Counted from the first letter of the stretch, positions 45,780-59,300 are shown. The stretch is DNA of 64,000 bases from Hippopus hippopus (GCA_946811185.2 OX328109.1:6200001-6264000); one strand, 5' to 3'. Translations and numbers: made by a program. The notes: a model not told the origin generated them from the letters alone.

Positions 45780-46510
45780 TATATCTGTGTGGAAGAGTCC
45801 ATTTATTTTAAAGCAGTCCATTGATTGTTTTTATTTTGAAACCAATTATTGAATTTGGAATAGTCCATTCCATTGGATCTAGATTAAGTTCTCTAAGAAT
45901 TCATTGAATTTGGAACAGTCCATTCTATTTTATCTAGTTTCAGATCTCTAAATATTCATTGAATTTGGAAGAGTCCATTCTATTTAATTTCATACTTTTC
46001 AAGAAATTCATTGAATTTGGGAAAGTCCATTCTATAAAATCTAGTTTCAGTTCTCCAAGAAGGCCTTGAATTTGGAAGAGTCCATTCCATAAAAAAGGTT
46101 CAGTTCTCTTACAGTTGATTTTGGAAGAGTCCATTCTATTTAATTTCATAGTTTTCAGGGAATTCATTGAATTTGGGAAAGTCCATTCTATAGAATCTAG
46201 TTTCAGTTCTCAAAGAATGCATTGACTTTGGAAGAGTCCATTCGATAAAATCTAGGTTCAGTTCTCTTACAATTGATTTTGGAAGAGTCTATTTTATTTA
46301 TTATAGAATCTTACAAAAATTGATTCTGGAAGAGTCCATTCCATTACTCCTGTTTCAATTTTCTTAGTTTGATTTTGGAAGAGTCCATTTTATTATATTT
46401 CAGTTCAGTTCTTAAAATTTGATTTTTGAAGAGTCCATTCTTTAAAAATAAAGTTTTAGTTCTCTCACAATTCATTGAGTTTGGAAGAGTCCATTCAGTC
46501 TAGTTCCCGT
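45780..46510. repeat. Degenerate ~52 bp minisatellite, block 2
   Basis: At least 14 units with TTTGGAAGAGTCCATTC at 45794, 45857, 45914, 45966, 46020, 46074, 46124, 46179, 46230, 46281, 46328, 46376, 46424 and 46481. Open frames here come from the repeat, not a gene. Confidence 0.88.
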
Positions 46511-46554
46511 TCTCTTCATACATTCTGATTATGTAACCAAATGATATTTGGACA

Positions 46555-47105
46555 AACTTATTTATCTAACTACGAAATCTTAGACTTGTCCAATTTGAAA
46601 GGATTTACAGACGGCAATTATATTTTGCTCAAAAGATGGAATTTCTTGATAGGATGGAAAACATTGTGGGCATAGGAGAAAATGCTGGTTAACAGATTTT
46701 CTCCTTTTCCATCAATGTTTTTATAAAATCTCCCTACATGGTTTGAAAAAACACTCGATTGTAAAGGGTTAGTTCATTTTGAGAAGAAAAATCATTTCAT
46801 TGTTTTCTTTGTGCGTGTTTTTTTTTTTGAAATTGTATGTGAGTAAGTGTCAAATGTTTATATAGGATCATTCCATGTATTTTCCCTTTAACCCTTTACC
46901 ACACAATCCCAAGTTTTAACAATCTTGAGAAAGAGACCTTTAAAAGCATTGTGGGAAAAGGAGAAAATGATGCATTTTCTCCGTTTCCTACAAAGATTTT
47001 TTTTCCTTCAACGATCAAATTTCTGTGTTTGATTCATGCCTACTGTTGCCATCTGCTTTTAGTTTGGACAGGTCCATAATCTTGTCATCTGGTAAAGATA
47101 TAACT
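46555..47105. mobile_element. Two MITE family A copies
   Basis: 46555-46770 long-arm first, 46888-47105 short-arm first with a shortened core. Confidence 0.7.
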
Positions 47106-47344
47106 GTAGATATTGGAAAAGTCCATTTGATTATTGTGTACCTGAAAAATATTGTGACATAATGAGAGAATACTTGCAATTCGCAAGTCTTCATTTTCCC
47201 CCAATAATTTCAAAAGAATTCATAAAATGACATTGATTCATGTTCATCCATATTTTACGAAAATATTTTAAAAGTGGATGTTTAAACATCTCTGGAAGCC
47301 AGTTCAACTATTTCTATTCCCTATCAATCTGACAAAATTCATTT

Positions 47345-47530
47345 CCAAAATGATGTCATGTTTTATGAACCTGATAAAGAATGCCTTTTCTTTAAAAAAA
47401 AAACAAAAAACAATGTGGTAAAAGGATAAATGCTGGTGACCAGCATTTTCCCCTTTTTTCACAATGTTTTAAAAAGGCTTCTTCCTGAAGCTTCTTCCTC
47501 ACAGGATTGTCAGGTGATGTGTTCTTTCTT
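47345..47530 (+). mobile_element. MITE family A copy, degraded
   Basis: AAATGCTGGTGACCAGCATT core and two short arms. Confidence 0.6.
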
Positions 47531-47774
47531 TTTTCCTTCAAAATTTCATGATCTTAAGGAAATGGAAAACAAAGAAAACAAGCAATTAAAAATAAAAAGA
47601 AAAAATGCAATTCATTTTCCAATATTCCATAATGTTCAGCATAAATAAGATGATCATTAACACATTCAAACAAGTAATCACAAATTTGCAAATATTTGGC
47701 TCCATTTCTCCATTTGACATCATTTTGGAAATGAATTTGGTCAGATTGATAGGGAATAGAGTTTTTTACAACCC

Positions 47775-48122
47775 CAAAGACGAAAACGCCTTTTGAAAGC
47801 ATCGTTGGAAATGGAGAACATGCTGATAACCAGCATTTTCTCCTTTTCCAACAATGTTTTCTACCCTATCAAAGATAAAAACTTTCTTGTTCGGTAAAAG
47901 GTTAACAAAACATTGAAATTTGTGACTTGTCCAAGTTGAAACCATTTGCAGACGACAAATTAAATGTGACTCAAAATATGAAATTTGCCTTTAAAAGGTA
48001 TTAAACATTGTAGGGAAAGGAGAAAATGCTGGTTACCAGCATTTTCTCCTTTCTCCACAATGTTTTCAATAGCCTTCTTCTTCTACGTCGTTAGATCTCT
48101 GGATTGTGTAGTTGAGGGTTAA
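47775..48122. mobile_element. Two opposed MITE family A copies
   Basis: 47775-47905 short-arm first with shortened right side; 47905-48122 long-arm first with a perfect core. Confidence 0.78.
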
Positions 48123-48164
48123 AAAAAAAGAACATGTACAAGTATTATAAAAGACATGGTCAAA

Positions 48165-48455
48165 CCTAGTAGCTTAGTAACATGCAAAACTTGAAACCAG
48201 GGGGGTCGACGGTTCAATTCCCCAGCTTGGCCAATTTTTCTCCAAGAATCGATGACAGTCATTGCGACAGGATTAATTCCTCTCTTCAGTACTGCTGATC
48301 GTTATTTAGACTATGGGTATGAGGGAAAGCAGCCAGAGGCTTGGGAAAAATATTGCGCAAAATATTGGTAAAAGAGTATCCAAAGAAGCAAGGATAGGTA
48401 GACTGGCCTGGGCTATAAAACTGAATTGATGTTTTCAAAAGTGGCATACAACAAA
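48165..48455 (+). mobile_element. tRNA-headed SINE, older type
   Basis: GGTCGACGGTTCAATTCCCC (B-box-like), CGATGACAGTCATTGCGACA, GGAAAGCAGCCAGAGGCTTG, GGATAGGTAGACTGG. Same body as at 9655 and 55540. Confidence 0.8.
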
Positions 48456-48469
48456 AAAAGAGATATATT

Positions 48470-48600
48470 TGGAGAAATCATTGTTGGAAAAGAAGAAATG
48501 CTGATAACCAGTATTTTCTCCTCTTTCCACAATAGTCTTCTACGCCTATAAAGAAAACTTTCATTATTTGAGCCACATTTGATTCATCTGCAAATAGGAA
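48470..48600 (+). mobile_element. MITE family A copy, partial
   Basis: GAAATGCTGATAACCAGTAT core, long arm to TTTGATTCATCTGC. Confidence 0.65.
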
Positions 48601-48654
48601 GAAACCGTCAGTTATTGTATTTTCTAGATTTCTTTGGCAAGTGTATATCACAAA

Positions 48655-48735
48655 ATAGTTGAAGGAGTATAACCAGGATCAGGTGGCACGTTCTGTACAG
48701 TCTGATCTTGATCTACACTGTCTGCAAAAGGAACG
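48655..48735. repeat. Family E palindrome
   Basis: CCAGGATCAGGTGGCACGTT and AGTCTGATCTTGATCTACAC. Confidence 0.55.
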
Positions 48736-48812
48736 AAATTTTGTGGTCTTTTAACGATACTACAAGCATTCATGCCAAATATCAATGATTTTTTAAAACA
48801 AATGCTTGTTTT

Positions 48813-49945
48813 AGCTCCACTGGACAAAGGCCAGTGAGGTTATGTCATTGCCCTGTGTCCGTCGTGCGTCCGTTCGTCCGTGCGTTAACTTTTATTTCAA
48901 ACATCTTCTCTGAAACTCTCCATCTGATTTTGACCAAACTTCACAGAAATGATCCTGCAATGGTCCTCTTTAGAATTCTTGAAAAAATTTGATTCCAATG
49001 AAAACGCTGGTTGCCATGGCAACAAAACTGAAAATGTTGAAAATCTTTAAAAATCTTCTTGTCCGAAACCAAAAGGCCTAGGGCTACCAAATTTGGCATG
49101 TAGCTTTATTTAATAGACCCCTACCAAGTTTCTTGATGTTAAAGCCCTTAGGTCGAAACTGCCTCGCCCGAGGCGGTCAAAAGTTTTACATTGGCTTACA
49201 TTGTGAAAACTTTAAAAATCTTCTCATTTCCTAGCTATGAGGCCTAGAGCAACCAAATTTTGCATGTAACTTTATCTAGTGGGCCTCTACCAAGATGGCC
49301 CACATGATAGCCCTGGGATCAAATCCGGCCCTGCCACGTGTGTGTGTGTGTGTGGGGGGGAATCACAAGTTTTACATAGGCTTATATAGGGAAATCTTTA
49401 CAAATTCTTATCGTTTCTAGCTATAAGGTTTGAACTACCAAATTTTGCTTGCAGCTTTATTTGGTGGCTATCTACCAAGATTTTCCAAAGTATAGCCCTT
49501 GGGTCAAATTGGGTCCCACCCTGCGGGTCACAAGTTTTACATGAGCTTATCCAGTGAAAAATTTAAAAATCTTCTTGTGCCTATTCATGAGACCTAGGGC
49601 TACCAAATTTTGCACGTATAGGTATCTAATGGACCTCTACCAAGATTGTTCAAACTATAGCCCTAGGGTCTTAAATGACCCTGCCCCATAAGTTACAAAT
49701 TTTACATAAGCTTATATAGTGAAAACTCTGAAAAAAATAGCTCTGCCTCTAAGGTCTTACGTTTTCCAGGGCCTTTTTATAGAGGAAACTTTGAAAATCT
49801 TCTTGTTTATAACCATACATTCTAGACCTGTATTTTTTGGAATGGGACGTTGTCTTGTGGACCTCTACTAGGATTCGGGTAATCAAAGTTCTATGGTCAA
49901 AAGTGGCTTTGCGCTGGGTTCATAACTTTCTCGTAGGGGTAAACT
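48813..49945 (+). mobile_element. Helentron-like element, 3' end not found
   Basis: AGCTCCACTGGACAAAGG after a T run, GTGTCCGTCGTGCGTCCGTT, GGTTGCCATGGCAAC, then about four loose units with GGGCTACCAAATTT.GCA and GGACCTCTACCAAG. The closing hairpin is missing. Confidence 0.72.
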
Positions 49946-50400
49946 GCTCTTAACGAGCGATTTCTCCCTTTCCTTCCAGTTCCACAATAGTAGTACATCT
50001 TAAAGCAGCTCACATTTATCTTCATTTGAACAAGTGTAGTCAAATAATAAAGTATATCGACACGTTCTGATTGTAGATATAGAATATATTTCACCCAAGT
50101 TGTTTTAAATAACACGATGTATTGTTAACTCTACATCTTGCTTTCTTGTAAAGGAACAGAATGAAATAAAGTAAAGTAAAAGTAAAGTACACTGCCCGGA
50201 TAAAATTTATATATGGTCGAACTTTGACAAAATACTACTTAAGGTAAATGGCTTTTTCTGTCCTCTAGGCTTTATCTTATTGATTGATCAATTTACCGAA
50301 CCTATGTCCGGATTTATACATAATGGTTTCATAAATATTCATACTCATTACGAACACCTTGTCATAGAACTTTTAGTTTCGATACTTATCGCTTATAATC
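49946..50400. other. Intergenic, no feature seen
   Basis: AT-rich; an AAAGTAAAGTAAAAGTAAAG run at 50170. Confidence 0.4.
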
Positions 50401-50612
50401 AACCCTTAGCCCACTAAACAAGTTAAAATGAAACTTTCAAGCCGATAGTAAACACCCAAATAATGTTATTTCAACTTTTAATTTTTGGAGAAAAATGTTT
50501 CCTTATCGGACAGTGTAGATCCAAGATCAGACTGCACGTTCTGTGCAGTCTGATCTTGGATATACACTGTCCGTAAAAGGTCAGTGAGTTGCGCTTAGCA
50601 GCCTAAGGGTTA
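50401..50612 (+). mobile_element. Family E element, complete-looking
   Basis: Ends AACCCTTAG / CTAAGGGTT; interior AGTGTAGATCCAAGATCAGA and its complement around CACGTTCTGTG; arms about 28 bp. Confidence 0.75.
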
Positions 50613-53174
50613 AAATATAACTAAATGAAGTTGTGCTCAGCGCTATTAAAAAGGTAAATGATGAGAAAATATATATTACGCTCTAAAGTGATAAAAAGCA
50701 TTTTGTCTTTGCGATGTAATCCCACTTTCACAGTAAGTTACGCACTTTGAAGCGCATTGTGCGCTGCGGACGTTACGTCCTTGCAAAGGATTGGTTTTGG
50801 GAAAGAGTCTTTAGGTATTTTAGCTTTTCTAAGTAATAAACTCAACAATTCGGGATCCATTCAAGTGAATTTTTTTTAAATAAAGTAATGACTATAACGC
50901 TGTCGAATTTGGCTGAAATCTAAACCTAATTTTCCAAGAAATTGTACATTTTCACCCCTATTTGTTTGAATCTAGTAGTATAGGCAGATCATCCGGTGTT
51001 TTTCTTCATGATCGTAGTCAGCCTTGACCGCCGCCATCTTGGGTGACCTTGGCGGCAGCAATCATTGATTTCTTAGATTTATTTCGTCTCACGACATGAT
51101 ATCATGAGTTAAATCGGTTGAAAAATTGAAAAATAGATAACCTTCTAGCAAGTCAGTAAACGTAACGTCCATGTAAACAGTTAAAATATAGAATTGGGCT
51201 GCAGCATTATCATTACAACACTGACGGTCGTTGGTTGGGTAACTGGTCGTCTACTTTTGAAATCGACAAAAACAACAATTCAGTAGCATAGAAATGGAAT
51301 TTTGCTAATAAATCCAAACCCTCAGTGTAGTGCCCATTTCAATTTTGGAGATGTCTTTAATTCCTGCTTGCTGACTATTGTTTTCGTCATGCACGTTGAA
51401 ACTTTATAACGGCAAAAGGAGGAAATACGTATGACGAGCAATTTGTATTTAATGGATTTTAATATTTTTTCACGCTTATCAGCCATATCTTACAAGGATG
51501 CAAAGTCGGAAATTCGTTTTGGGAGATAATAGGTCATTTGCTAAAAGACAGAGAAGTATTGTTATATCTTATATACAAATAATTTCATTGTACTGTGATT
51601 TATGTACACACATGTATAATGATGAAAATGATAAAAAAAGAAGAAGAAAAGAAAAAAAAACACTTAATTGAGAATCTATGTAAAGAAGAAACAACCCCTG
51701 TGGATAAAAAAGTTGACATGGTATTTCTGTTGCTTTTAATAATAATAATCATTGGCGGAACCAGCGGGGAGATCAGGGGGTCCGGACCCCCTCTTAAATT
51801 TTCGAAGTAATCGCTGTCTGCCTGCTTTTCTTCGTCTCGCCGTAGGCATTCTTTGAAACCACTTGTAGTGAAAGAAAAAAATGCTCGCCATAAGGAACCT
51901 GTCCCTTGGCTACAACTCGATCACTTGTACTTCCGTGATAGAAATAAATCTTGATTTATGTTGATAAGCAATATCTTAAAAACGATATTTTCAAAGTCGT
52001 CTTCAGGAGATATATCACAGGTGATTCTGCCTCAAATTGCAATATTCTTGGAAACGTCTTGGATTTGAAAGAGTAGAAATTATTTTTTTGACATAACATA
52101 CCTGTTATGATGTAAATGACAAATGTACGAACGCAATGCGTGCTGTTGTAAGTTTCTACCCTAAGAAGGAATAGTTCCCAGGAGTACCATGATAGTAGCT
52201 GAGAGGTTATAGTTACTCATGATAATAATGAAAAAGTAAAAAGAAGGAAAATGACCACTATGTACATGATGTGTGCGTTTTCTTTATTGAACAGTATGTA
52301 AAAAGGACGTTGCTTTGGATAACATTTCAGTTAATGACATTGTATGATATGTTTCTTCTAGTATACATGTTTGCAAATAGTATTGCCATATCACCCTTAC
52401 CTTAGAACAGGCATAATATCAATGGCCAGGCGTTAGATTCATTAGCTTCGCTTCTCTCAAGAAACTAACTATACAAACACGACTGCGACGTATGCTAGAG
52501 CACTATACAGATAAGAGACCAAGGAATGTGACATATCAAAGGAAAGCTTCTATTCAAGATTTCCTAAATGCAAAAAGCATAACACTATGTTTTCATTGGA
52601 CTAATTATTAGACTGAAAGTATCTATATACATATAGGAAAGGTAGATTGTACCCTTCCAAAATACTTATATAACAGTAAAAGCTGTGTATTTCGAACATG
52701 TCTAGAAAACGAGATGACTCTTTCAAAAAAACAAAACATGGATTATGGACATACATACATACATACATACATTGTATAGATGTAGGAAAGGCGCTGTCCT
52801 AAGTTTAAAACAACACCGATTTTACAACAATATTAACAATGATAGATGTACTCTAAAACTGACTAACCTTACTGGTTTAGAATAGAACTGTGTTCACATG
52901 CACAACCCCTATTTTTTTCAAATCTCGCCCTAAAAAAAGCAATTCCCTTTTTGCGGATAAAAAAATCCATAAATGGAAAAAAATGGGGATGTGAATCGGG
53001 AAAAAAATCACTGTACCTATGAAGATGAACTTTTCTTAATAACTTAAATTATAAGTTAAAAATGGCTTTCAAATCCAAAAATCTTCGATGCTCTACAGGC
53101 AGATATATAAATGTCCCTATCGACAATGCAGTGTCTATAGAACAATTCTTTCACAACTGCGATTGTTATAGGTT
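50613..53174. other. 3' flank of the carbonic anhydrase gene, mostly unassigned
   Basis: A GCCGCCATCTTGG motif near 51030, GGGGGTCCGGACCCCC palindrome at 51777-51792, (ACAT)n at about 52752-52772, and a minus-strand AATAAA at 52283-52288 that could serve the carbonic anhydrase gene. No exon recognised. Confidence 0.4.
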
Positions 53175-53357
53175 TCATCGAATAAACAAAAACAACAAAG
53201 CACCAATGAAAACACTCAAAGTCGGTATCATGGATGGGCTGCCGGAAACGTCACCTGTTTTCTTTCTGATGGAAACCCAGCGTCCGTTAAGACTCTGGAC
53301 TGGACGGTAGTTGTCGGTGATATTTGAAAGCATAGACAAGCCTCGAATTCTGTCCAT
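53175..53357 (-). CDS. Carbonic anhydrase exon 7 (C-terminus and GPI-like tail)
   Basis: 60 codons and TGA after TCCAG: MDRIRGLSMLSNITDNYRPV, QSLNGRWVSIRKK, then a small-residue region (GDVSGSPS, possible anchor site) and a hydrophobic end. Confidence 0.93.
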   Translation of the reverse strand: MDRIRGLSMLSNITDNYRPVQSLNGRWVSIRKKTGDVSGSPSMIPTLSVFIGALLFLFIR

Positions 53358-56300
53358 CTGGAAGAAAGAAAAAAATTTACGCGTGACAGCTAAATAAATT
53401 GCTTTAAAACTTCCAGCCAATTACAAAGTCCTAAATATAGCGATTTCAAAGTTGTTTTTGCCGAAAAGTTTTAGTGTATCATACAGTATAGATTCAAGAT
53501 CAGAACATTATGATCTTGCTCTGTGCTCTCTGCAAAAGCGCATTTTGTCGCGCTTCGATCGATGACAAAATCTGATGTGCGCCAATGGATCTAGTGTACA
53601 TAGACTATTTTGTATATTTAGTAGATTATTTATATATAGACTATTTTACAAAGACGCATTCAACCTCGTCAAAATTGATCCGTCCTTTCACATAGTAGCA
53701 TACATCAAGATTTTTTTTTTTGTGATAAAATTAATTTAAAAACCAAAGGTTATAATACCTGTGTTTCCGACATTTCAATCGGTTCTTTGAAGACAGTCCA
53801 GACGACACTTTCAGAACATGGCGGCGTGGTCAAACTTCCCTGGTAACGGTAAAACGTTTCTGTGTCTTCTGGGAATAAACTACTAATTGCGAACGGCTCA
53901 ATGTTGGACGCATCGCCTGAAATTTTTCAAGAGTTGAAAACTAGGGACTGACACACAACTTTGTACCATAGATTGAACGCATTTGCAGCATCGGACTAAC
54001 CTTGTCAAATATTAGACTGAAAAGGATTGTTTATTTATTTCATGCTTTTCGGTAGTATATCGGGAAGTTTTGATGGATTATAACAAGTTTTGATAATTCA
54101 TGGTTACGACCAGAGAAATATAGCATAAATGTTCCGTAGCTCTTCAATTGAAGGTGGAAACAGTAGTTCCGGTGCACTAGTTACCCAGGTAAATAGTGCT
54201 TGCCATTGAACCTGACGGAAATATGAAGTAATTTACGCTCATTTACTCATTTACCCCACATTTCTCGCGCTATACGTTATATCGTAATGCTTTCTTATGT
54301 GGCGGGGGGTTCGCAACGGGGAATTACCAAAAACAAATAAGCTGGATTTGATGAAAATCCCAACAAAAAAGGGGCTAGAAGCATGAAATAAATAGAATAT
54401 TTGTGTTTTTTTTCCAGTAAAAGATCGAAATTTAATTCATCGAGTACACATCATCGGTAATATTTACACGAGTGGCTGCGCTAAAGATCAAGATCAGACT
54501 GTACAGACTGTCCGATAAGGAGATATTTTTCCCATAAAATAACTTTGATAGCAATATTTCGGTTTGTGCCATCGGGAAGGTTTTTAGTTCAGTAATTTAG
54601 CAAGATAAGGGTTGACTCTTTACCTGCTAAACAAGTGAAATGAAACTTTGAAACCCATGGTAAAAACCCAAATTTTGCTATTTCAAGGTATTTTTTAGGG
54701 AAAAAAAATCTCCTTATCGGACAGTGTAGATCGGAGATCAGACTGTACGTTCTGTGCATTCTGATCTTGACCCACACTGGCCGCAAAAGGTCCTTGAGTC
54801 GCGCTAAACGGCCTAATGGATAAACTTGGCGTAATTTTGAAGGAATCTCGTAAACTAACAAAGTTATGAATTTTTGCTAGCACATTTGACGATCTGAATA
54901 TCTCTACACTTACCAATATCAAGGGTCTCTAGACCGTCAATGATTTTCTGCAAATGGGGATGGTGCTTCCCGATTTTAGCAAACACTCCCAGAACAGCGA
55001 GCCCTGTTGGGTCACCAAGAGCCCTAGAAATACTTACATACCGTCTAGTCTTGTGAACCAAGTGCATCTGATAAAGACAAAAGTTAAATAGATCCAGTTA
55101 TTTTTCACTGGAATTTGAGAACAAAAAGTTTTTTTTTTCTTTTTAAAGCGACATTAAAACGATCTTTCCTGTACAATTAGTTTTTAAAGTAAATCTTTGT
55201 AAAAAATGGTATTGTTTATTCGCCGGTAGAGATAGTCTTTGATCAAGCTACGATAACTTGTCGAGACCACGGATATCATATTTTTATTCAAAAATCGTTT
55301 ATGCAGCGTTAGCCATAGAAAAACAATTTCAACGAAAAAGTTATTAATAGATTTAAACACAATAGCAAGAGTTATAGCACGATCATCTGGGTTCAGTCGG
55401 TACAGGCGCTAACTCAACATTTTAAACTCGTCGGATTGTGTGCAGTTTTTTTTTTTTCTGTATTTCACCTTTTTTTCACCCTGGAATATAGTCATGTAGT
55501 ATCACTAAATGAATATCAAATTTCCTCGTTGAAGGAAAACAAAAACGCTGGTTGTAGGATTGAATTCCCTATTTACAGGACTTGAAAACAGGAGGTCGCT
55601 GGTTCGATCCCCGGCTTGACCACTTTCTTCCAGAGGGTTAATGGTAGTCATTTCGACAGGATTCATCCCTGTCTCACCTCTGAACATTGTTTCGACAATG
55701 GTTATGTGGGAAAGCAGCCAGTGGCTTTTAAAGAATATCGTGCGGAGTACTGGTAAAAGAAACTCCAGGAAGGCATGGATAGGTACACCGCTCGCCGCGA
55801 TATAACTGAAATGATGTTGAAAACGGCGTTAAAAATTAATCAATTAATCAATCAATCAGTATAAAAGTAAATATACTAGTATTATGAAATTCCCATATGA
55901 TTACCTCGAACGGATAACTGACGCCGTCTAATACGTGTTCAGAACCGACACCGTCGCTCGAGCCCCAGTGAAAGTGGAAGTGTTCCAGCGAATATTTGCC
56001 GGAAAGTCCACCAGCTTCGATATGTAGTTTACCATGCACACGTACGGTCACTGCAAGATAGTTAAAAGTTAGCTTTCAAAATGCATCCATGCTGTTAGAA
56101 TGCTTTAAATTAGTATAAACTTATTTGAACCATACTGTGAAAAAAGGGGGTTTAATGCATCTCCGAAATGCATTATACCAAGCAAGTCATCACATAATTA
56201 TGTGTCCATAAAATCTTTTTGTCTAACAACCGATTGAATCTGAAGGCAGAATGTCCTTGGACAAGCAGAATATAGACCAATAGCAAAATGTTTCGGCCCA

Positions 56301-59300
56301 TGTCAGCCTGCGCATCGGTTATTTCTTTAACAGATGACAAAATTTAGACTGGTCTAAATTGAAAACATTTGCGGACAATATAATAAATGTGGTAAAAATA
56401 ATGGGGTTTGTCTTTGAAAAGTTAAAAATCATTGAGGGAAAAGGAGAAAATGCTGGTTACCAGCATTTTCTCCTTTTCCCACATTGTTTTCAGAAGCTGT
56501 CTTTTTCAGGCTCGTTAAAGCTCGGTATTGTCAATGTGTATTAAAGGTTTAAAGTCGCTTGCACATGATAAAGTCCCTTGCGGAATTCTAAAACTGTAAC
56601 CGTTACAATTGTAGAATAGCACAGCAAGGTAGGGATTTCTACTTTTAGCGAGTCATTTCTAAAATTGTATCGATTCCTACTTTGCACAGTAAATAAACAT
56701 TTTTTCCCCCTAGAGAAAGACAACACGTGGGAAGTTATTGATGCGATAAAAGAATTCCATACGAAACAGTTTTCCTTCTCCCCAAAGTTTAAAATTCTAA
56801 CGGCAGCGGAGATTATCGCATAAAAATAATTTTACCTGTGTAACCATCATTCCACACCGTCAAATTCCTTAAAGTTTCATTACTGTCATAACCATTGAAA
56901 CGGAAGGAAGGTAATCTGTTGTCTGTGACGGCGACGTCATGCTCAATATTGATAGGAGATTGGCGTCTCTGAGAACAAGCGGGATAACTCATCCCCCAAA
57001 AATTGGGTCCTGAAATAGTGCAACGTTGATATGAATATGTTTGAAGGTCAAAGTTACGCAAAAGTTGCAAACTACAGCCTTGAACTAGCAATATTTTTAG
57101 TCTTCACCGATAATTAGCTACTTTTTTTTTTTCTTCTTTCAAAATCTTTGGACGCTTGATAATAGAACATGACAATTTGTTCAGTTCTCTACCACTGTTT
57201 TGCATTTATGGTATACAGATATACAACCACGTGAGTAACTGTTGCTTTTTGATATATAATTTGAAGATTCTGTTCGCTGATTGGTCAAATCGCATAACGT
57301 GCAGTCTGAGAAACGTGTTTACGAACTTACTGGTCAGCCGTTGTATTCAGTGACTGCGTTTGTTTTTTTTTTTGCTGGTCTGATGGTATGACATTTTCCG
57401 ATGAAAGTTGAGATGGTAGTGCGTATATGTGAATAATGGGAAAAAAACAACAACCCTTGTTAGTCTTTACATTTGATTGACAGTTGACATTGCTTTATAT
57501 ATATTTATTTACTTGTATAGTTTGTTTCCTCATTAGTGTTATGTCTGACGATAATACAGGCCGGACAGAATATCGATAAGGAGTTGAAGGAACACTTTTT
57601 GTCGAAAATAGATCGACTGATAGATATGCCATTTTTTAAGCGTGCTTGTAAATAGATCTACGTACATTTGTCAGTATTTATTAGTATGTGTCTGACGACC
57701 ATACGGGCCGGACAAATTACCAAGAAGGAACGCCCCTTTCAGATGTAACTAGACGGTAGGAAGAGGAAAGGATAGAGAGAGAGAGAGAGAGAGAGAGCGT
57801 TACCATTTTCTCCCGAGTAAGACCACTCAACACCTGAAAAATAGAAGAACAATACGTTCAATAACTCTTTAACTGCCAATTAAAAAGTAAATGAAAGTTT
57901 TCAGCATACAGATCTGGTAAAAATCAAAATATTACGAATTCAAAGTTTTAATGGCGGTAAAAATTTCCCCTTGCCAAACAGTATATAGGTAAAAAATAGG
58001 ACTGAACTTTCGGCGCAAAAGAGCATCGAGTCGATTTTAACAGCGTGAGAACTAATTCTAATCCTTGTATCACTCTTTACAAGAAATCCAAGCAAATCAT
58101 AACATCATGCGTCTCAAGGACATATTGTGAACAAGTTGGCTTTTTTACAAAAGAAGCCAGGAGAGGTCAGCATCAATGTTTTCAAATAGTTTATTGGCTT
58201 TTAATTTCAAATGTTTTACATGACGGTCATTTGACCTTCTTGCCGCCTTTTCAAGTCGCATGATCTTGTCCAGCGGTCTTTTTTCTCTTTTTTAACGAAA
58301 TTCTTCTCATTTTTTCTTCTGCTTAGATTTATTTGCTTAATGAAAAGTTACAATTATTTGAAAGGTAATTTGCAGCCATGGCAAATTAATAAAAATCTTT
58401 TCTGAAATTCGTCATATAAAAATAAACCACGTCTATTTCCTGTTTCGGTTTTTTGATTTCGCTTTTTTTACAAAACCATGACGAAACAGACTGTGTATCA
58501 GAACAATTTCGCAAGAAAAATGGATTTAGACAGCAAATTCTGTGGCAGTCTGCCTTTTAAACTCACCACTATTGGAGAGGTCTGATGACCTCTCCAATCA
58601 CTGTAAACTGAAACCATAACATAAAAAGAATACTGGCAATTTAACATTCTATGCTTGTTCAGTGCCACAGTTCTAAACATCTACAGTTGAGCATTATTGA
58701 CATTTTAAGGATCTATGGTAATTCATTGTAAACAAAAACCATTAATAAAAGTTGAGCGGTATCAATATTTAAATAGCGTTTGGTGAATTACAGTCATTAA
58801 AGTTAAGCACTACTGGCATTTTATTGACTAATGGTATTGAATGCTAAAGATTTTAGAAGCCATAAAATTTAAGCACTGCTGGCATTTTGATGGTCTAAGG
58901 AAGCTTAATGCCTACAGAAATCATAAAAGTTAAGTTGTATTGGCATTTTTAGGAACTTTGGTAGTTTTTAAAATTTTGTTTTTTCCGAAAGCAAAGACTT
59001 GTATATACATAACCGCCATAACAACTCTTTCGTAGCGAACCTTTAAATTTTACTTGGTCTAAAAATACAGCTGCACTGAAACTCGTGATGTCTTTGAAGT
59101 TAGTTAGGCACCAGGTAGCTGATGGTGCAGATCCTAGATCAGACTGCACATTTTCTTGACCTATGCCATCTGCAAAGGTTATTTATTCGCCATTGGCTAT
59201 CAAAATGTAAATATAAAAAAATTAAATATATTGTTGATCTTTTCTTGAAAACTTATTTATCATGCGAAGTTCAAGAATTGTTTTTTTTTTTTTTTTGTTT

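Noticed and set aside
45940..46167. 75-codon repetitive minus-strand frame
   Set aside because: Arises from the ~52 bp minisatellite; no stop by chance in a few units, no homology.
53062..53310. 82-codon plus-strand frame
   Set aside because: It is the antisense of carbonic anhydrase exon 7; the minus strand has splice sites and family motifs.
55560..55625. tRNA gene (GGTTCGATCCC)
   Set aside because: Only the B-box half is intact; the same SINE body follows as at 9655 and 48165.
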